Assembly: GCF_003071065.1 (NCBI RefSeq)
Contig: NZ_QCXX01000004.1
Location: 248,614-312,613, forward strand
DNA from: Sphingobacterium athyrii
Lineage (GTDB): Bacteria; Bacteroidota; Bacteroidia; Sphingobacteriales; Sphingobacteriaceae
Reading direction: 5' to 3'
DNA length: 64,000 nucleotides
In this document: piece after piece, positions 17,831-25,655 of the stretch
Numbering within the stretch: position 1 is the first letter of the stretch
Layout of the letters: every line of letters starts with the position of its first letter
Program-made: the position numbers and the translations under genes
The notes under the pieces: generated by a model
The model's database searches: none
The model's input: the letters and a program-made list of their open reading frames with translations, nothing else
Told to the model about the DNA's origin: nothing

Positions 17831-18478
17831 ATGCAATACTTAATAAAATTTTTCTTTGTCGTACTTCCATTTTCGCTTTTCGCTCAATCACCTAAGATTG
17901 TTCAAAAGCCGATCACGTGGAATCAGGAGCGGATACAGTTATCCCTTGATTATTTGAAAAATAGGCATGGTTTAAACCAGTCTGCACCGACAATACAGCC
18001 AAAAATGGTTGTCGTTCACTGGACTGCAAACAATAGTGTGAAAGCAACATTCAACACGTTCAATCCGGTGAAACTGCCGGGAAGACCCGAACTGACAAAA
18101 GCCAGTGCCCTAAATGTCTCTTCCCAGTATGTCATTGACCGTGATGGAACGATCTATCAATTTTTGCCCGATACCGTTTTTGCCCGACATACTATTGGAC
18201 TCAACTACTGTGCGATCGGTATCGAGAATATAGGTAGCCGTCAGAACCCCTTGACGGATGCCCAATTAAAAGCAAATGAAGAACTTATTCGTTGCCTCAG
18301 TAAGATGTATCCCATTGAATATGTGATCGGTCATCATGAGTACCAGCGCTTTAAAAAGACTGCCTTATGGAAGGAAACTGATCCGAAATATATCACAGGT
18401 AAAGATGATCCGGGGGATAAGTTTATGCAGCGATTGAGAAAATATCTTGCTGATCTTAAATTAAGTAAAATACCGTAA
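17831..18478 (+). CDS. secreted N-acetylmuramoyl-L-alanine amidase (Amidase_2 family)
   Basis: 215 residues with a signal peptide (residues 1-19, ending LFAQS). The rest is a single Amidase_2/PGRP-like zinc amidase domain, which cuts the bond between MurNAc and L-Ala of peptidoglycan stems. Zinc ligands are visible as H63 in VVVHWTA, H168 in IGHHEY and D193 in KDDPGDKF. The FARHTIGLNYCAIGIENIG segment is the family core. It lies between a SusC/SusD pair and that pair's successor, within a cluster that also holds NamZ and MurQ. A periplasmic or surface role in murein digestion is therefore likely. Confidence 0.92.
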   Translation: MQYLIKFFFVVLPFSLFAQSPKIVQKPITWNQERIQLSLDYLKNRHGLNQSAPTIQPKMVVVHWTANNSVKATFNTFNPVKLPGRPELTKASALNVSSQYVIDRDGTIYQFLPDTVFARHTIGLNYCAIGIENIGSRQNPLTDAQLKANEELIRCLSKMYPIEYVIGHHEYQRFKKTALWKETDPKYITGKDDPGDKFMQRLRKYLADLKLSKIP

Positions 18479-18494
18479 TTTTTTTGTACTTTAT

Positions 18495-18530
18495 AAAGCC
18501 GAATGAATCCTGTTTATTCGGCTTTTTTCG
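18495..18530 (+). terminator. rho-independent terminator after the amidase gene
   Basis: Ten-bp stem AAAGCCGAAT with ATTCGGCTTT, 11-base loop, then TTT and a CG, 17 bp past the stop codon. Confidence 0.85.
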
Positions 18531-18568
18531 TTATTAAGCGTTTTTTTTATTGTCTTTTGTTTTAATAT

Positions 18569-18582
18569 ATGCGTTTTTATGC
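18569..18582 (-). promoter_or_regulatory. GCAT-N6-GCAT operator-like site before susC3
   Basis: On the minus strand it reads GCATAAAAACGCAT, identical to the first site before the phosphoesterase gene at 32.4 kb. It ends one base before the TATATTTG box, so a bound protein would sit in the promoter spacer, as repressors often do. Confidence 0.6.
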
Positions 18583-18590
18583 TATATTTG
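18583..18590 (+). promoter_or_regulatory. -7 promoter element of the susC3 operon
   Basis: TATATTTG, a full match to the Bacteroidota TAnnTTTG box. A TTTTG at 18555-18559 is a possible -33 element with 23 bp spacing. The leader would be about 140 bases. Confidence 0.6.
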
Positions 18591-18737
18591 GTAAAAGAAA
18601 TATATAAACCAATATTTTTACCTAAAATCCATTTTGTAAATGATGGGTGATTTGAGAAATTTCGTCTCGGTAGCTACTTGCTAGGCAAGGGGGCTATATA
18701 GTTATTAAACCTAATTAACTAATTAAATTATTTATGT

Positions 18738-21700
18738 ATGAAAAGAAGTCTGCTCTTGCTAATGAGCTTACTATGTATGTACTGTACTGTTTTTTCCCAA
18801 AAAATCATTACAGGTAAAGTAACCGATTTAAAAGGTGAAGCGTTAAGAGGCGTTACCGTTCTGGAAAAAGGAAAGAACACGCAATCTGCTACAAATTCTG
18901 CGGGCGTTTACAAGATTACGACGGGTGACGATGCGACATTGGTCTTTCGGTCCGTAGGTTATGTGTCTAAAGAGGAGGTCGTTCGGGGACGGTCGGTTAT
19001 TAATGTTGTTCTTTCGGATAATAGTGCTTCAATAGATGAGGTTGTTGTGACTGCCTACGGTATAAAGAGGGATAGAAAAACCTTGGGGTACTCAACGCCA
19101 ATCGTTTCTGGTGATGATGTGTCAGATACACAGCGGGAATCCTTTTTTCAGGGGCTGCAAGGTCGTGTGCCCGGTTTGTCAATTAATAGTACGAGCGGTT
19201 TGCCCGGTGCTTCTGCTCAGATTGTCCTTCGTGGATTTGCCTCCATATCTGGAGATAATAATGCACTTATTGTTGTGGATGGCATACCTATCAATAATTC
19301 CACAATCAATGAGAATGATTTGGCAAGTAATGGCGCGAATCAGAGTTTGGATTATTCCAATAGAGCCATGGATATCAATCCGGATGATATTGAGACCTAT
19401 ACGGTTTTAAAGGGGCCTGAAGCTACAGCTCAGTTCGGCAGTCAAGGTGCTGGTGGAGCTATTTTGATTACAACAAAACGCGGTAAGGTGGGTAAATTTA
19501 CTACGAACTATACCTTCTCGGGACGTGTTGAGAGCGTTAATAAATTTCCTGAAAGACAATATGTTTATGCACAAGGGTTAAATGGCTCTTATGATGGGAC
19601 GGCATTGACAGCGCTTGGGCCCCGTTATCCTGAAGGTGTTCATATCTATGAGGATAATGTGCAAAATTTCTTTACAACGGGATATAATCAAAAGCATAGC
19701 CTAGCTTTTGAGGGTGGAACAGAAAAGGTGACTTATCGCTGGTCAAACGAGTATAATAACAATACAGGAATTGTTCCTAATACACTGTATAGGCGCTTTT
19801 CAACGCGCTTAAACAGTACAGCTAAATTTGGAGATAAATTAGAATTCAATACTTCGCTCAATTATATTTATTCAAAAAATGATAAGGTTAGGCGCGGTGC
19901 ATCCGGTTATCTGATGACATTGATGAGTTTTAATCCTATTTTTGATGTTCGTGACTGGATTGATGAAAAGGGAAACCGTGTGCTTCATAACTCCGATATT
20001 TTTAATGAAAGGGATAATCCTTTTTGGGATGTTTATCGTAATACAGCTCATGATATTGTTAATCGTGTGCTTGCAACTTCTAATATCACCTATCGGGCAA
20101 ACAATTGGTTGAGCCTTAATGGGATTATTGGGGTTGATTATTCTAATACGCTGGGCCAAAGTGTGTATCACCCGCAATCTTATTCTGGTTCTGGTTCTGC
20201 TAGTGCTGTACGAAATGGTTCGATTAACGAATACCAGGTAAATGGCCGTATTCTTTCAGGATCTTTCATGGCTAACGTAAAAAAGAATTTGTCAAAAGAC
20301 TTTTCTTTTCGTGCAAATCTTGGAGCTGAATTTAAGGATTATGACTTTTTGACAAATTCACAATATGGCGAAGATTTTTATGATCCAGACTTTTATAGCA
20401 TTAATAATACTTTTCCAAGTTCACGGCTTGTAAAGAGTGCTGCGGCGAATTTTCGGACAGTGGGATTTATGGCACAGACCGGGTTTGGTTATCTAAATGA
20501 TATGATTTACCTGAATTTGACCGGTCGTTTAGATGCGGCCTCGCGTATGATGCCTAATAATCCATACTTTGCCTATCCTTCTGCTTCCTTGGCTTTTAAT
20601 TTTACCGACCTGGATTTTTTCAAAGAGAAGGTGTCTTGGATGACCAACGGAAAGTATCGGATTTCGGTAGGTACGACTGGGAAAGCTCCTTATAAGAGTT
20701 ATTATACCCTTTCAAATTTTGAACCAAAGAATACGACGGGCGGAGGGTTTGCCTATGGTGTTAATGGTGGAAACCCTAATTTGAAAGCAGAAAAAACGAG
20801 AGATTTTGAAACAGGTTTAGAGTTGGCCTTGCTGGATAGGAGACTGACCTTTGATTTTAGTTATTTTAATCGGTTAAGTACCGGCCAGATTATTATGCCT
20901 AGATTGAGTTATGGCTCCGGATTTGTGCTGCGCATGATGAATGGCGGTGAAGTGAAAACTTATGGTACGGAATTGCAGACAACGATTAATCCGATCAGAA
21001 GGGATAATCTTAATTGGGATCTAACCTTCAACTTTACACAATATAAGGGTAAGGTGCTGTCGCTTGCGGAGGATCTTCCGGAGCTATACGAATCAGATAC
21101 CCAAGTATTGGGTGGTGTTCGCTCTGGAGTGGTTCCGGGGTACAGTATTGGTACGTTGACGGGTACCCGATTCAAGAGAAATGATCGTGGTGATGTCTTG
21201 ATCAATGCACAGACAGGATTGCCAATTGCAGGTACAGACCGCTATTATCCTATTGGAGATCGTATTCCTGATTTTACGCTTGGAATCATCAATAAATTGA
21301 CCTATAAGGATTTTTACCTTACATTTTTGTGGGATTGGCGAAAAGGTGGGGATGTACTGAATGGGTTGGATTATCGGTTGTATATCAATGGGATGTCTTC
21401 TAAAACGTTGAATAGGGAAGAGCCAAGGGTGATTCAAGGAGTGCTGGAGGATGGCTTGCAGAATACCGAAAATCCGACAATCAATAGGATTGCTGTGACA
21501 CCTTATTCTTCTTCTGGGTATTATACTGTAAATACTGAACCTCAGATGTTTATAGAAAAGGATATTTATACAGTACGTCTGCGCGATGTTACATTGAGGT
21601 ATAACTTGCCGAAGCATCTGACAAGAAAAATTGGGGAGCAAGCTGGTCTGAGTGTATTTTTTACAGCTACTGATGTTTTTTTGTTTACAAATTATACAGG

Positions 21701-21821
21701 ATTAGATCCTGAAAGTAATATGAATACCCCTGGCTTAGGCGGTATTGGTGGCTATGGTATCGACTTTGGGAACATGGCGAAACCTAGGGGTTTTAACTTT
21801 GGTCTTACTTTAAAATTATAG
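18738..21821 (+). CDS. SusC/RagA-family TonB-linked outer-membrane transporter
   Basis: 1027 residues: a signal peptide (cleavage near VFSQK), carboxypeptidase-regulatory-like domain (GKVTDLKGEALRGVTVLEKG), plug with SIDEVVVTAYGIKRDRKTLGY, GRVPGLSI, IVVDGIPINN and NPDDIETYTVLKGPEATAQFG, and a beta-barrel ending GLTLKL. The plug has AQFGSQGAGGAIL where most relatives have AAALYGSRAANG, a mild departure. The operon continues with a SusD-like protein, a DUF4397 lipoprotein and a NAGPA-like lipoprotein, with no recognisable glycosidase. A canonical promoter box and a GCAT-type site sit in the leader. Confidence 0.95.
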   Translation: MKRSLLLLMSLLCMYCTVFSQKIITGKVTDLKGEALRGVTVLEKGKNTQSATNSAGVYKITTGDDATLVFRSVGYVSKEEVVRGRSVINVVLSDNSASIDEVVVTAYGIKRDRKTLGYSTPIVSGDDVSDTQRESFFQGLQGRVPGLSINSTSGLPGASAQIVLRGFASISGDNNALIVVDGIPINNSTINENDLASNGANQSLDYSNRAMDINPDDIETYTVLKGPEATAQFGSQGAGGAILITTKRGKVGKFTTNYTFSGRVESVNKFPERQYVYAQGLNGSYDGTALTALGPRYPEGVHIYEDNVQNFFTTGYNQKHSLAFEGGTEKVTYRWSNEYNNNTGIVPNTLYRRFSTRLNSTAKFGDKLEFNTSLNYIYSKNDKVRRGASGYLMTLMSFNPIFDVRDWIDEKGNRVLHNSDIFNERDNPFWDVYRNTAHDIVNRVLATSNITYRANNWLSLNGIIGVDYSNTLGQSVYHPQSYSGSGSASAVRNGSINEYQVNGRILSGSFMANVKKNLSKDFSFRANLGAEFKDYDFLTNSQYGEDFYDPDFYSINNTFPSSRLVKSAAANFRTVGFMAQTGFGYLNDMIYLNLTGRLDAASRMMPNNPYFAYPSASLAFNFTDLDFFKEKVSWMTNGKYRISVGTTGKAPYKSYYTLSNFEPKNTTGGGFAYGVNGGNPNLKAEKTRDFETGLELALLDRRLTFDFSYFNRLSTGQIIMPRLSYGSGFVLRMMNGGEVKTYGTELQTTINPIRRDNLNWDLTFNFTQYKGKVLSLAEDLPELYESDTQVLGGVRSGVVPGYSIGTLTGTRFKRNDRGDVLINAQTGLPIAGTDRYYPIGDRIPDFTLGIINKLTYKDFYLTFLWDWRKGGDVLNGLDYRLYINGMSSKTLNREEPRVIQGVLEDGLQNTENPTINRIAVTPYSSSGYYTVNTEPQMFIEKDIYTVRLRDVTLRYNLPKHLTRKIGEQAGLSVFFTATDVFLFTNYTGLDPESNMNTPGLGGIGGYGIDFGNMAKPRGFNFGLTLKL

Positions 21822-21833
21822 GAGGAAAAAGAG

Positions 21834-23402
21834 ATGCGGAGACGTTTCTATATAATCGTTGTTGCGGTGCTCATGGTGATGAGTGGTTGCAGAAAATACC
21901 TGGATATTAATGAAAATCCATCTAATCCACAATTGGTGAAAGCGGAATTGTTGCTGGCTCCCATAATAGCTCAAATGGCTAGTGGGTATTCGCAGGATCA
22001 GCGGCAAATGAATAAGTTTAATCAAAGCATCCTCGGGGGGAGCAGTGATGTTTCTTCCAAAGTTTGGGAAAAGCACGGTTTTCCTGAGAGGAGTGATGTT
22101 GGTGGAGTTATGTGGCGTATGGTATATTTTGATCTGGGTTTGAATCTGGAACGTATGATAAAAGATGCGGTTGAAAATGAAAAATATGAATATGCGGCGA
22201 TAGGTTATGCGATAAAAGCCTGGGGCTATCAATCTTTGACAGATTACCATGGGCCAATTATTTTGGACGAGGCATTTCGTTCAAATCAGCTTTCGTTTAA
22301 ATATAACGATCAGCCAGAGGTATATGCTAAGGTGAGGCAGTGGTGTGATTCTGCTTTGTTGTACCTGGATAAAAAAAGTCCAATAGATTATAGTGCTTCA
22401 TTGAATTCGGTTAAGGGGGATAATTTGTACCGTGGCAACATGGAGCAGTGGCGGAGGTTTGTCTATGGCTTGAAAGCGATACAGTATATTCATTTGATAA
22501 ACAAGCAGGATTTTAAAAATAAATATGTTGATTCTATTGCTCGATTTGTCGATTTGTCTTTCCAGTCTATAACTGATGACGCCGGGGTGAAATTTACTGG
22601 AGATAAATCTGCAAATGCAAATGTTGTGAGCGCGTTGTTTGGTATCTATACAACTTCATACTACAATCGTGCTGGAAAGCCTATCGTTAATTATCTTACG
22701 GGAGGGCTTCGTGGTACACCGATCGAAAATCCCAAATCTTCAACGGACCCTCGTTTATCCCGAATGCTGATGATGAATAATGCAAAGGATAGTATTTATA
22801 TAGGTGGTGAGCCAAATGTCACCAACAGTACGGTACCCAATATTTTGGGTGAATTTGTGAACAATACATATCAAGGGAAATTTATCTTTAGAAATACTGT
22901 TGATTTTCCTTTAATGACATATGCACAGTTGCAGCTGGTAAAAGCGGAGGCGCTGTTTATTAAAGGTGATAAATCCGGGGCATATGATGCGTATCAAAAA
23001 GCAATTGTAGCCCATATGAACTTCGTAAATAGGTATATAGATAATAAAGAGGTCGCTATTTCACTGAATGATGTAAAGGCTTATCTGGAAGGTGGGGATG
23101 TCGCAAAGTCTGCTGCGGACTTGACTTTGGCTGATATTATGGGGCAAAAATATATTGTTCAATGGGGTTGGGGTGGTCTCGAGCAATGGTGTGATCTTAG
23201 GAAGTATCATTATAATCCTGACGTCTTTAAGCAATATATTCCTTTAAGTGGCAGTCAGCTTACTTATAATGATTACTGTTACAGGGTGCGGCCGCGGTAT
23301 AATTCCGAGTATGTTTGGAATGAGAAAGAATTGGACCGCTGGGGAGCCCTGGATCCTGAATATGTGATTAAACCTACATGGTTTGTTACTTCTGAGAATT
23401 AA
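21834..23402 (+). CDS. SusD-like outer-membrane lipoprotein
   Basis: 522 residues. Lipobox LMVMSGC puts the lipidated cysteine near residue 18. The SusD-like_2 opening follows (KYLDINENPSNPQLVKAELLLAPIIAQM), with helical repeats including AIGYAIKAWGYQSLTDYHGPI and QLQLVKAEALFIKGDKSGAY. It is the partner of SusC encoded 12 bp upstream; the start is preceded by AGGAGGAAAAAG, an unusually strong Shine-Dalgarno-like sequence for this phylum. The next gene begins about 20 bp after the stop, so the four genes form one operon. Confidence 0.93.
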   Translation: MRRRFYIIVVAVLMVMSGCRKYLDINENPSNPQLVKAELLLAPIIAQMASGYSQDQRQMNKFNQSILGGSSDVSSKVWEKHGFPERSDVGGVMWRMVYFDLGLNLERMIKDAVENEKYEYAAIGYAIKAWGYQSLTDYHGPIILDEAFRSNQLSFKYNDQPEVYAKVRQWCDSALLYLDKKSPIDYSASLNSVKGDNLYRGNMEQWRRFVYGLKAIQYIHLINKQDFKNKYVDSIARFVDLSFQSITDDAGVKFTGDKSANANVVSALFGIYTTSYYNRAGKPIVNYLTGGLRGTPIENPKSSTDPRLSRMLMMNNAKDSIYIGGEPNVTNSTVPNILGEFVNNTYQGKFIFRNTVDFPLMTYAQLQLVKAEALFIKGDKSGAYDAYQKAIVAHMNFVNRYIDNKEVAISLNDVKAYLEGGDVAKSAADLTLADIMGQKYIVQWGWGGLEQWCDLRKYHYNPDVFKQYIPLSGSQLTYNDYCYRVRPRYNSEYVWNEKELDRWGALDPEYVIKPTWFVTSEN

Positions 23403-23421
23403 ACAAAATAGATGGAGTGTT

Positions 23422-24225
23422 ATGAGAATTTTAAATACAATTATGGTTTTTGGGCTGGTGGCATTTGGACTGGTTGCTTGTCAAAAATCTATTCAAGACT
23501 TTGGTCAAGTTGATTTCTTGGGTGAAAGCGATGTTATTGTTAAAATAAATATGGCGTCGATTTATCCTGATGACCGTTATATGTATGTTAAGTTTGATGG
23601 GCAACGCGTTACCTCTCTAATTAGGGGGCGGGAGCCGTTTCCGGGCGGTGGATATAACACAAGGGGTGATTCACGTCCAGATTTCTTGAAATATAAGGCG
23701 GGTAATATCAGAGTTCAGGTAGGGTTGCCTTATCGTGTGGATGATGGTAGGGATTCTGTTGTCCTGTATGAGGCGCAGGTAAATTTTGAGGCAGGAAAAA
23801 GGTATACCTTGCATGTCACTGATACTGCCAGTAATACCAGGATGATTTTGAATGAAGAGGATCTATCCCGCCCTGATTCTACAAAGGCCCGTTATCGATT
23901 CACGAATCTGATGCCTAATGTTCCTGCTATAGACTTGTACTATGGAGCGGCGGCAACTGCGGCTGAGCCGACTCAAGATTCGTTGGTCGCAAAAAATGTC
24001 AAATACTTGGAGACAAGTCCTTATTTTGAGTTGAACCGTATAGCGACAAGAACTTGGAAAATTCGTCCTGCGGGCGCTCCTGTCACAAATGCTTCGGTGA
24101 TTGCATTTTATTCAAATGCAGGTGCTACGCTCGATCGGAGGTCGTATACAGTATACGCATTGGGATACAATGGGTTTACAAACACGATTATGAAACCTTA
24201 TCTATCATTTTTTTTAGTTAGATAG
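23422..24225 (+). CDS. DUF4397-containing lipoprotein
   Basis: 267 residues from the chosen ATG. An upstream in-frame ATG adds 13 residues that would bury the signal peptide, so I reject it. The signal ends in a lipobox GLVAC (C20). The body is beta-rich and looks like two Ig-like modules. The second (from about residue 165: RYRFTNLMPNVPAIDLYYG, then RTYTVYALG-like ending) matches the DUF4397 pattern. Such proteins are often accessory surface lipoproteins in SusCD loci. It may be an extra glycan or peptide binder of the channel complex; the ligand is unknown. Confidence 0.7.
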   Translation: MRILNTIMVFGLVAFGLVACQKSIQDFGQVDFLGESDVIVKINMASIYPDDRYMYVKFDGQRVTSLIRGREPFPGGGYNTRGDSRPDFLKYKAGNIRVQVGLPYRVDDGRDSVVLYEAQVNFEAGKRYTLHVTDTASNTRMILNEEDLSRPDSTKARYRFTNLMPNVPAIDLYYGAAATAAEPTQDSLVAKNVKYLETSPYFELNRIATRTWKIRPAGAPVTNASVIAFYSNAGATLDRRSYTVYALGYNGFTNTIMKPYLSFFLVR

Positions 24226-24227
24226 TT

Positions 24228-25220
24228 ATGAAAAAGAACCTATTAAATGGTCTCACTGGGATGGGGCTGATGCTTGCTTTGTTTTTTGCTTCTTTCGTTT
24301 CGTGTAAGAAACGGGATGATTATCCTAAATTCAATGAAAAAAAAGAAGAAATTGTTCCGGATGATATTATTCCTCCAGATAATAAAATTGAAAAAATTAC
24401 CGAAAAAATTATTAATCAGGCGGATGTAGTTGGGCGTTTTCAGATGGATTCTACAGTCAATCTGGCTGATGGATTAGAAAGGACCCATATTCGCTTTCTC
24501 AATAAATTGAATCAACCAACGAGCATTCAGATCTTGGAGGTAGATCTCAAGAAAAAGATAGTTCCGTATGTGATGAGTTCATTTGATGATAATCTTTATG
24601 TTGCGCAACCGATTCCCGATATGGCTAAATATAATGCGGCTTCATCTGGAGGAGAGCTCCTTGCTGCAATTAATGGGGCTACTGCTTCTACTTATTCCTA
24701 CATTAAAAATGGGCGGAAGATCAATATTTCTACTACTTCTGGAATAGAAAAGACCAGGCCATTTTTCGCTGTTCAGTTTGATGGGGCGTCCTTTATTGGA
24801 AATTGTTTTGATACGGTCCAGTTTAAATTTGAGCCTTATGATATCAACAAGTTTAAGGGGTTAATCTCTGGAACGAGCTGGTTGCAGTATAGGGGCGCTG
24901 TGATCGTATCTACATCGGCCGTGGTGCAGGCAAATACTGCACTCGGTTTGTCTTCTGATAAATCTACTTTGTATGCCGTTGTTGTTGATGGAGCCAATGG
25001 TAATTTTTCAGTTGGAATGACTTTTAATGATTTGGCGCGGGTCATGAAGGTAATTGGCTCTTATGATGCATTTGTGGTGAATAGTGGTAATGCTAGTGTG
25101 ATGACTCAAAGTCAGTTTTCGGTAGGTTCGAGTGGACAGGCTGTGTGGAATATTGTAAATAGGCCTCCTGTAAGTATGGTGGGAAGTTTAAACGGGGTTG
25201 GCTTTGTGAAAATGAAATAA
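24228..25220 (+). CDS. NAGPA (DUF2233)-like phosphodiester glycosidase-family lipoprotein, active site degenerate
   Basis: 330 residues, beginning 2 bp after the preceding stop. Signal peptide with lipobox SFVSC (C26), then an acidic/Ile-rich linker. From about residue 140 the fold of NAGPA domains is recognisable: LLAAINGA, RPFFAVQFDG, LYAVVVDGANGNFSVGMTFNDLARVM, and a final GSYDAFVVNSGNASVMTQ. In active relatives this last block reads close to ALNLDGGGSSTM. Here the Gly-rich catalytic loop is NSGNASVM, so hydrolysis of GlcNAc-phosphodiesters is doubtful. The protein may bind rather than cut. It closes the third SusCD operon and is followed by a good terminator. Confidence 0.75.
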   Translation: MKKNLLNGLTGMGLMLALFFASFVSCKKRDDYPKFNEKKEEIVPDDIIPPDNKIEKITEKIINQADVVGRFQMDSTVNLADGLERTHIRFLNKLNQPTSIQILEVDLKKKIVPYVMSSFDDNLYVAQPIPDMAKYNAASSGGELLAAINGATASTYSYIKNGRKINISTTSGIEKTRPFFAVQFDGASFIGNCFDTVQFKFEPYDINKFKGLISGTSWLQYRGAVIVSTSAVVQANTALGLSSDKSTLYAVVVDGANGNFSVGMTFNDLARVMKVIGSYDAFVVNSGNASVMTQSQFSVGSSGQAVWNIVNRPPVSMVGSLNGVGFVKMK

Positions 25221-25247
25221 TGCGGGTTAAAATAGCTTAAATCGATT

Positions 25248-25277
25248 AAAGTCGGAAGAATTTCTTCCGACTTTTTT
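25248..25277 (+). terminator. rho-independent terminator of the susC3 operon
   Basis: Eleven-bp stem AAAGTCGGAAG and CTTCCGACTTT with a five-base loop, followed by T-rich sequence. Confidence 0.88.
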
Positions 25278-25541
25278 ATTGTATGTGATAAGCTTTTGGT
25301 GAGTTTTTTTTTGCTGTTTTGCCGTGTTTTGCCGTATTGTTAAGGATTTGTTAATTGTATCATATATATTACATTTATGTGTTTATAATACACTAAGGAT
25401 CTAATGGTTGTTTCATATAATTTCTGTTTAATTCATTGTTAATTAGGTTTTTGTGTATTTGTTTAATTATTATGTTTACTGTTTAATAAGATGTTGTCTA
25501 AGAGGTTGTTTTCTTATTAATAAGTGAACACTTACTTTCAT

Positions 25542-25557
25542 TTGCGTTTTTATGAGC
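25542..25557 (-). promoter_or_regulatory. GCAT-type operator-like site, distal, before namZ
   Basis: On the minus strand it reads GCTCATAAAAACGCAA, sharing the CATAAAAACGCA core with the sites at 18.57 and 32.41 kb. It lies 100 bp upstream of the start codon. Confidence 0.45.
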
Positions 25558-25616
25558 ATTTTTGTTTTAAAAACGAAAAGATTCACTTACTTTTATCCTG
25601 ATTTTCAATTATCCAT

Positions 25617-25630
25617 GCATAAAACTGCAT
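25617..25630 (+). promoter_or_regulatory. GCAT-N6-GCAT operator-like site, proximal, before namZ
   Basis: GCATAAAACTGCAT, 26 bp upstream of the namZ ATG. Its closeness to the start suggests a site over or just after the transcription start. Confidence 0.5.
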
Positions 25631-25655
25631 TTTGTGGATGGTCTAATGTCTATTT

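Larger units (their letters stand above)
25221..25655. other. non-coding regulatory region upstream of namZ
   Basis: 435 bp, about three quarters AT. It begins with a terminator. It then has an AT-rich stretch without an ORF, an AAGTGAACACTT palindrome (25522-25533), two direct CACTTACTTT elements 55 bp apart (25529 and 25584), and two GCAT-type sites close to the namZ start. Confidence 0.65.

Noticed and set aside
17911..17920. CACGTG core considered as a parS site
   Set aside because: Lies inside the amidase coding region, lacks the TGTTTC/GAAACA arms, and is 30 kb from parAB.
21093..21641. 182-codon antisense ORF within susC3
   Set aside because: Shadow of the SusC barrel region; rich in His/Ile/Arg as expected for reverse frames, no motifs.
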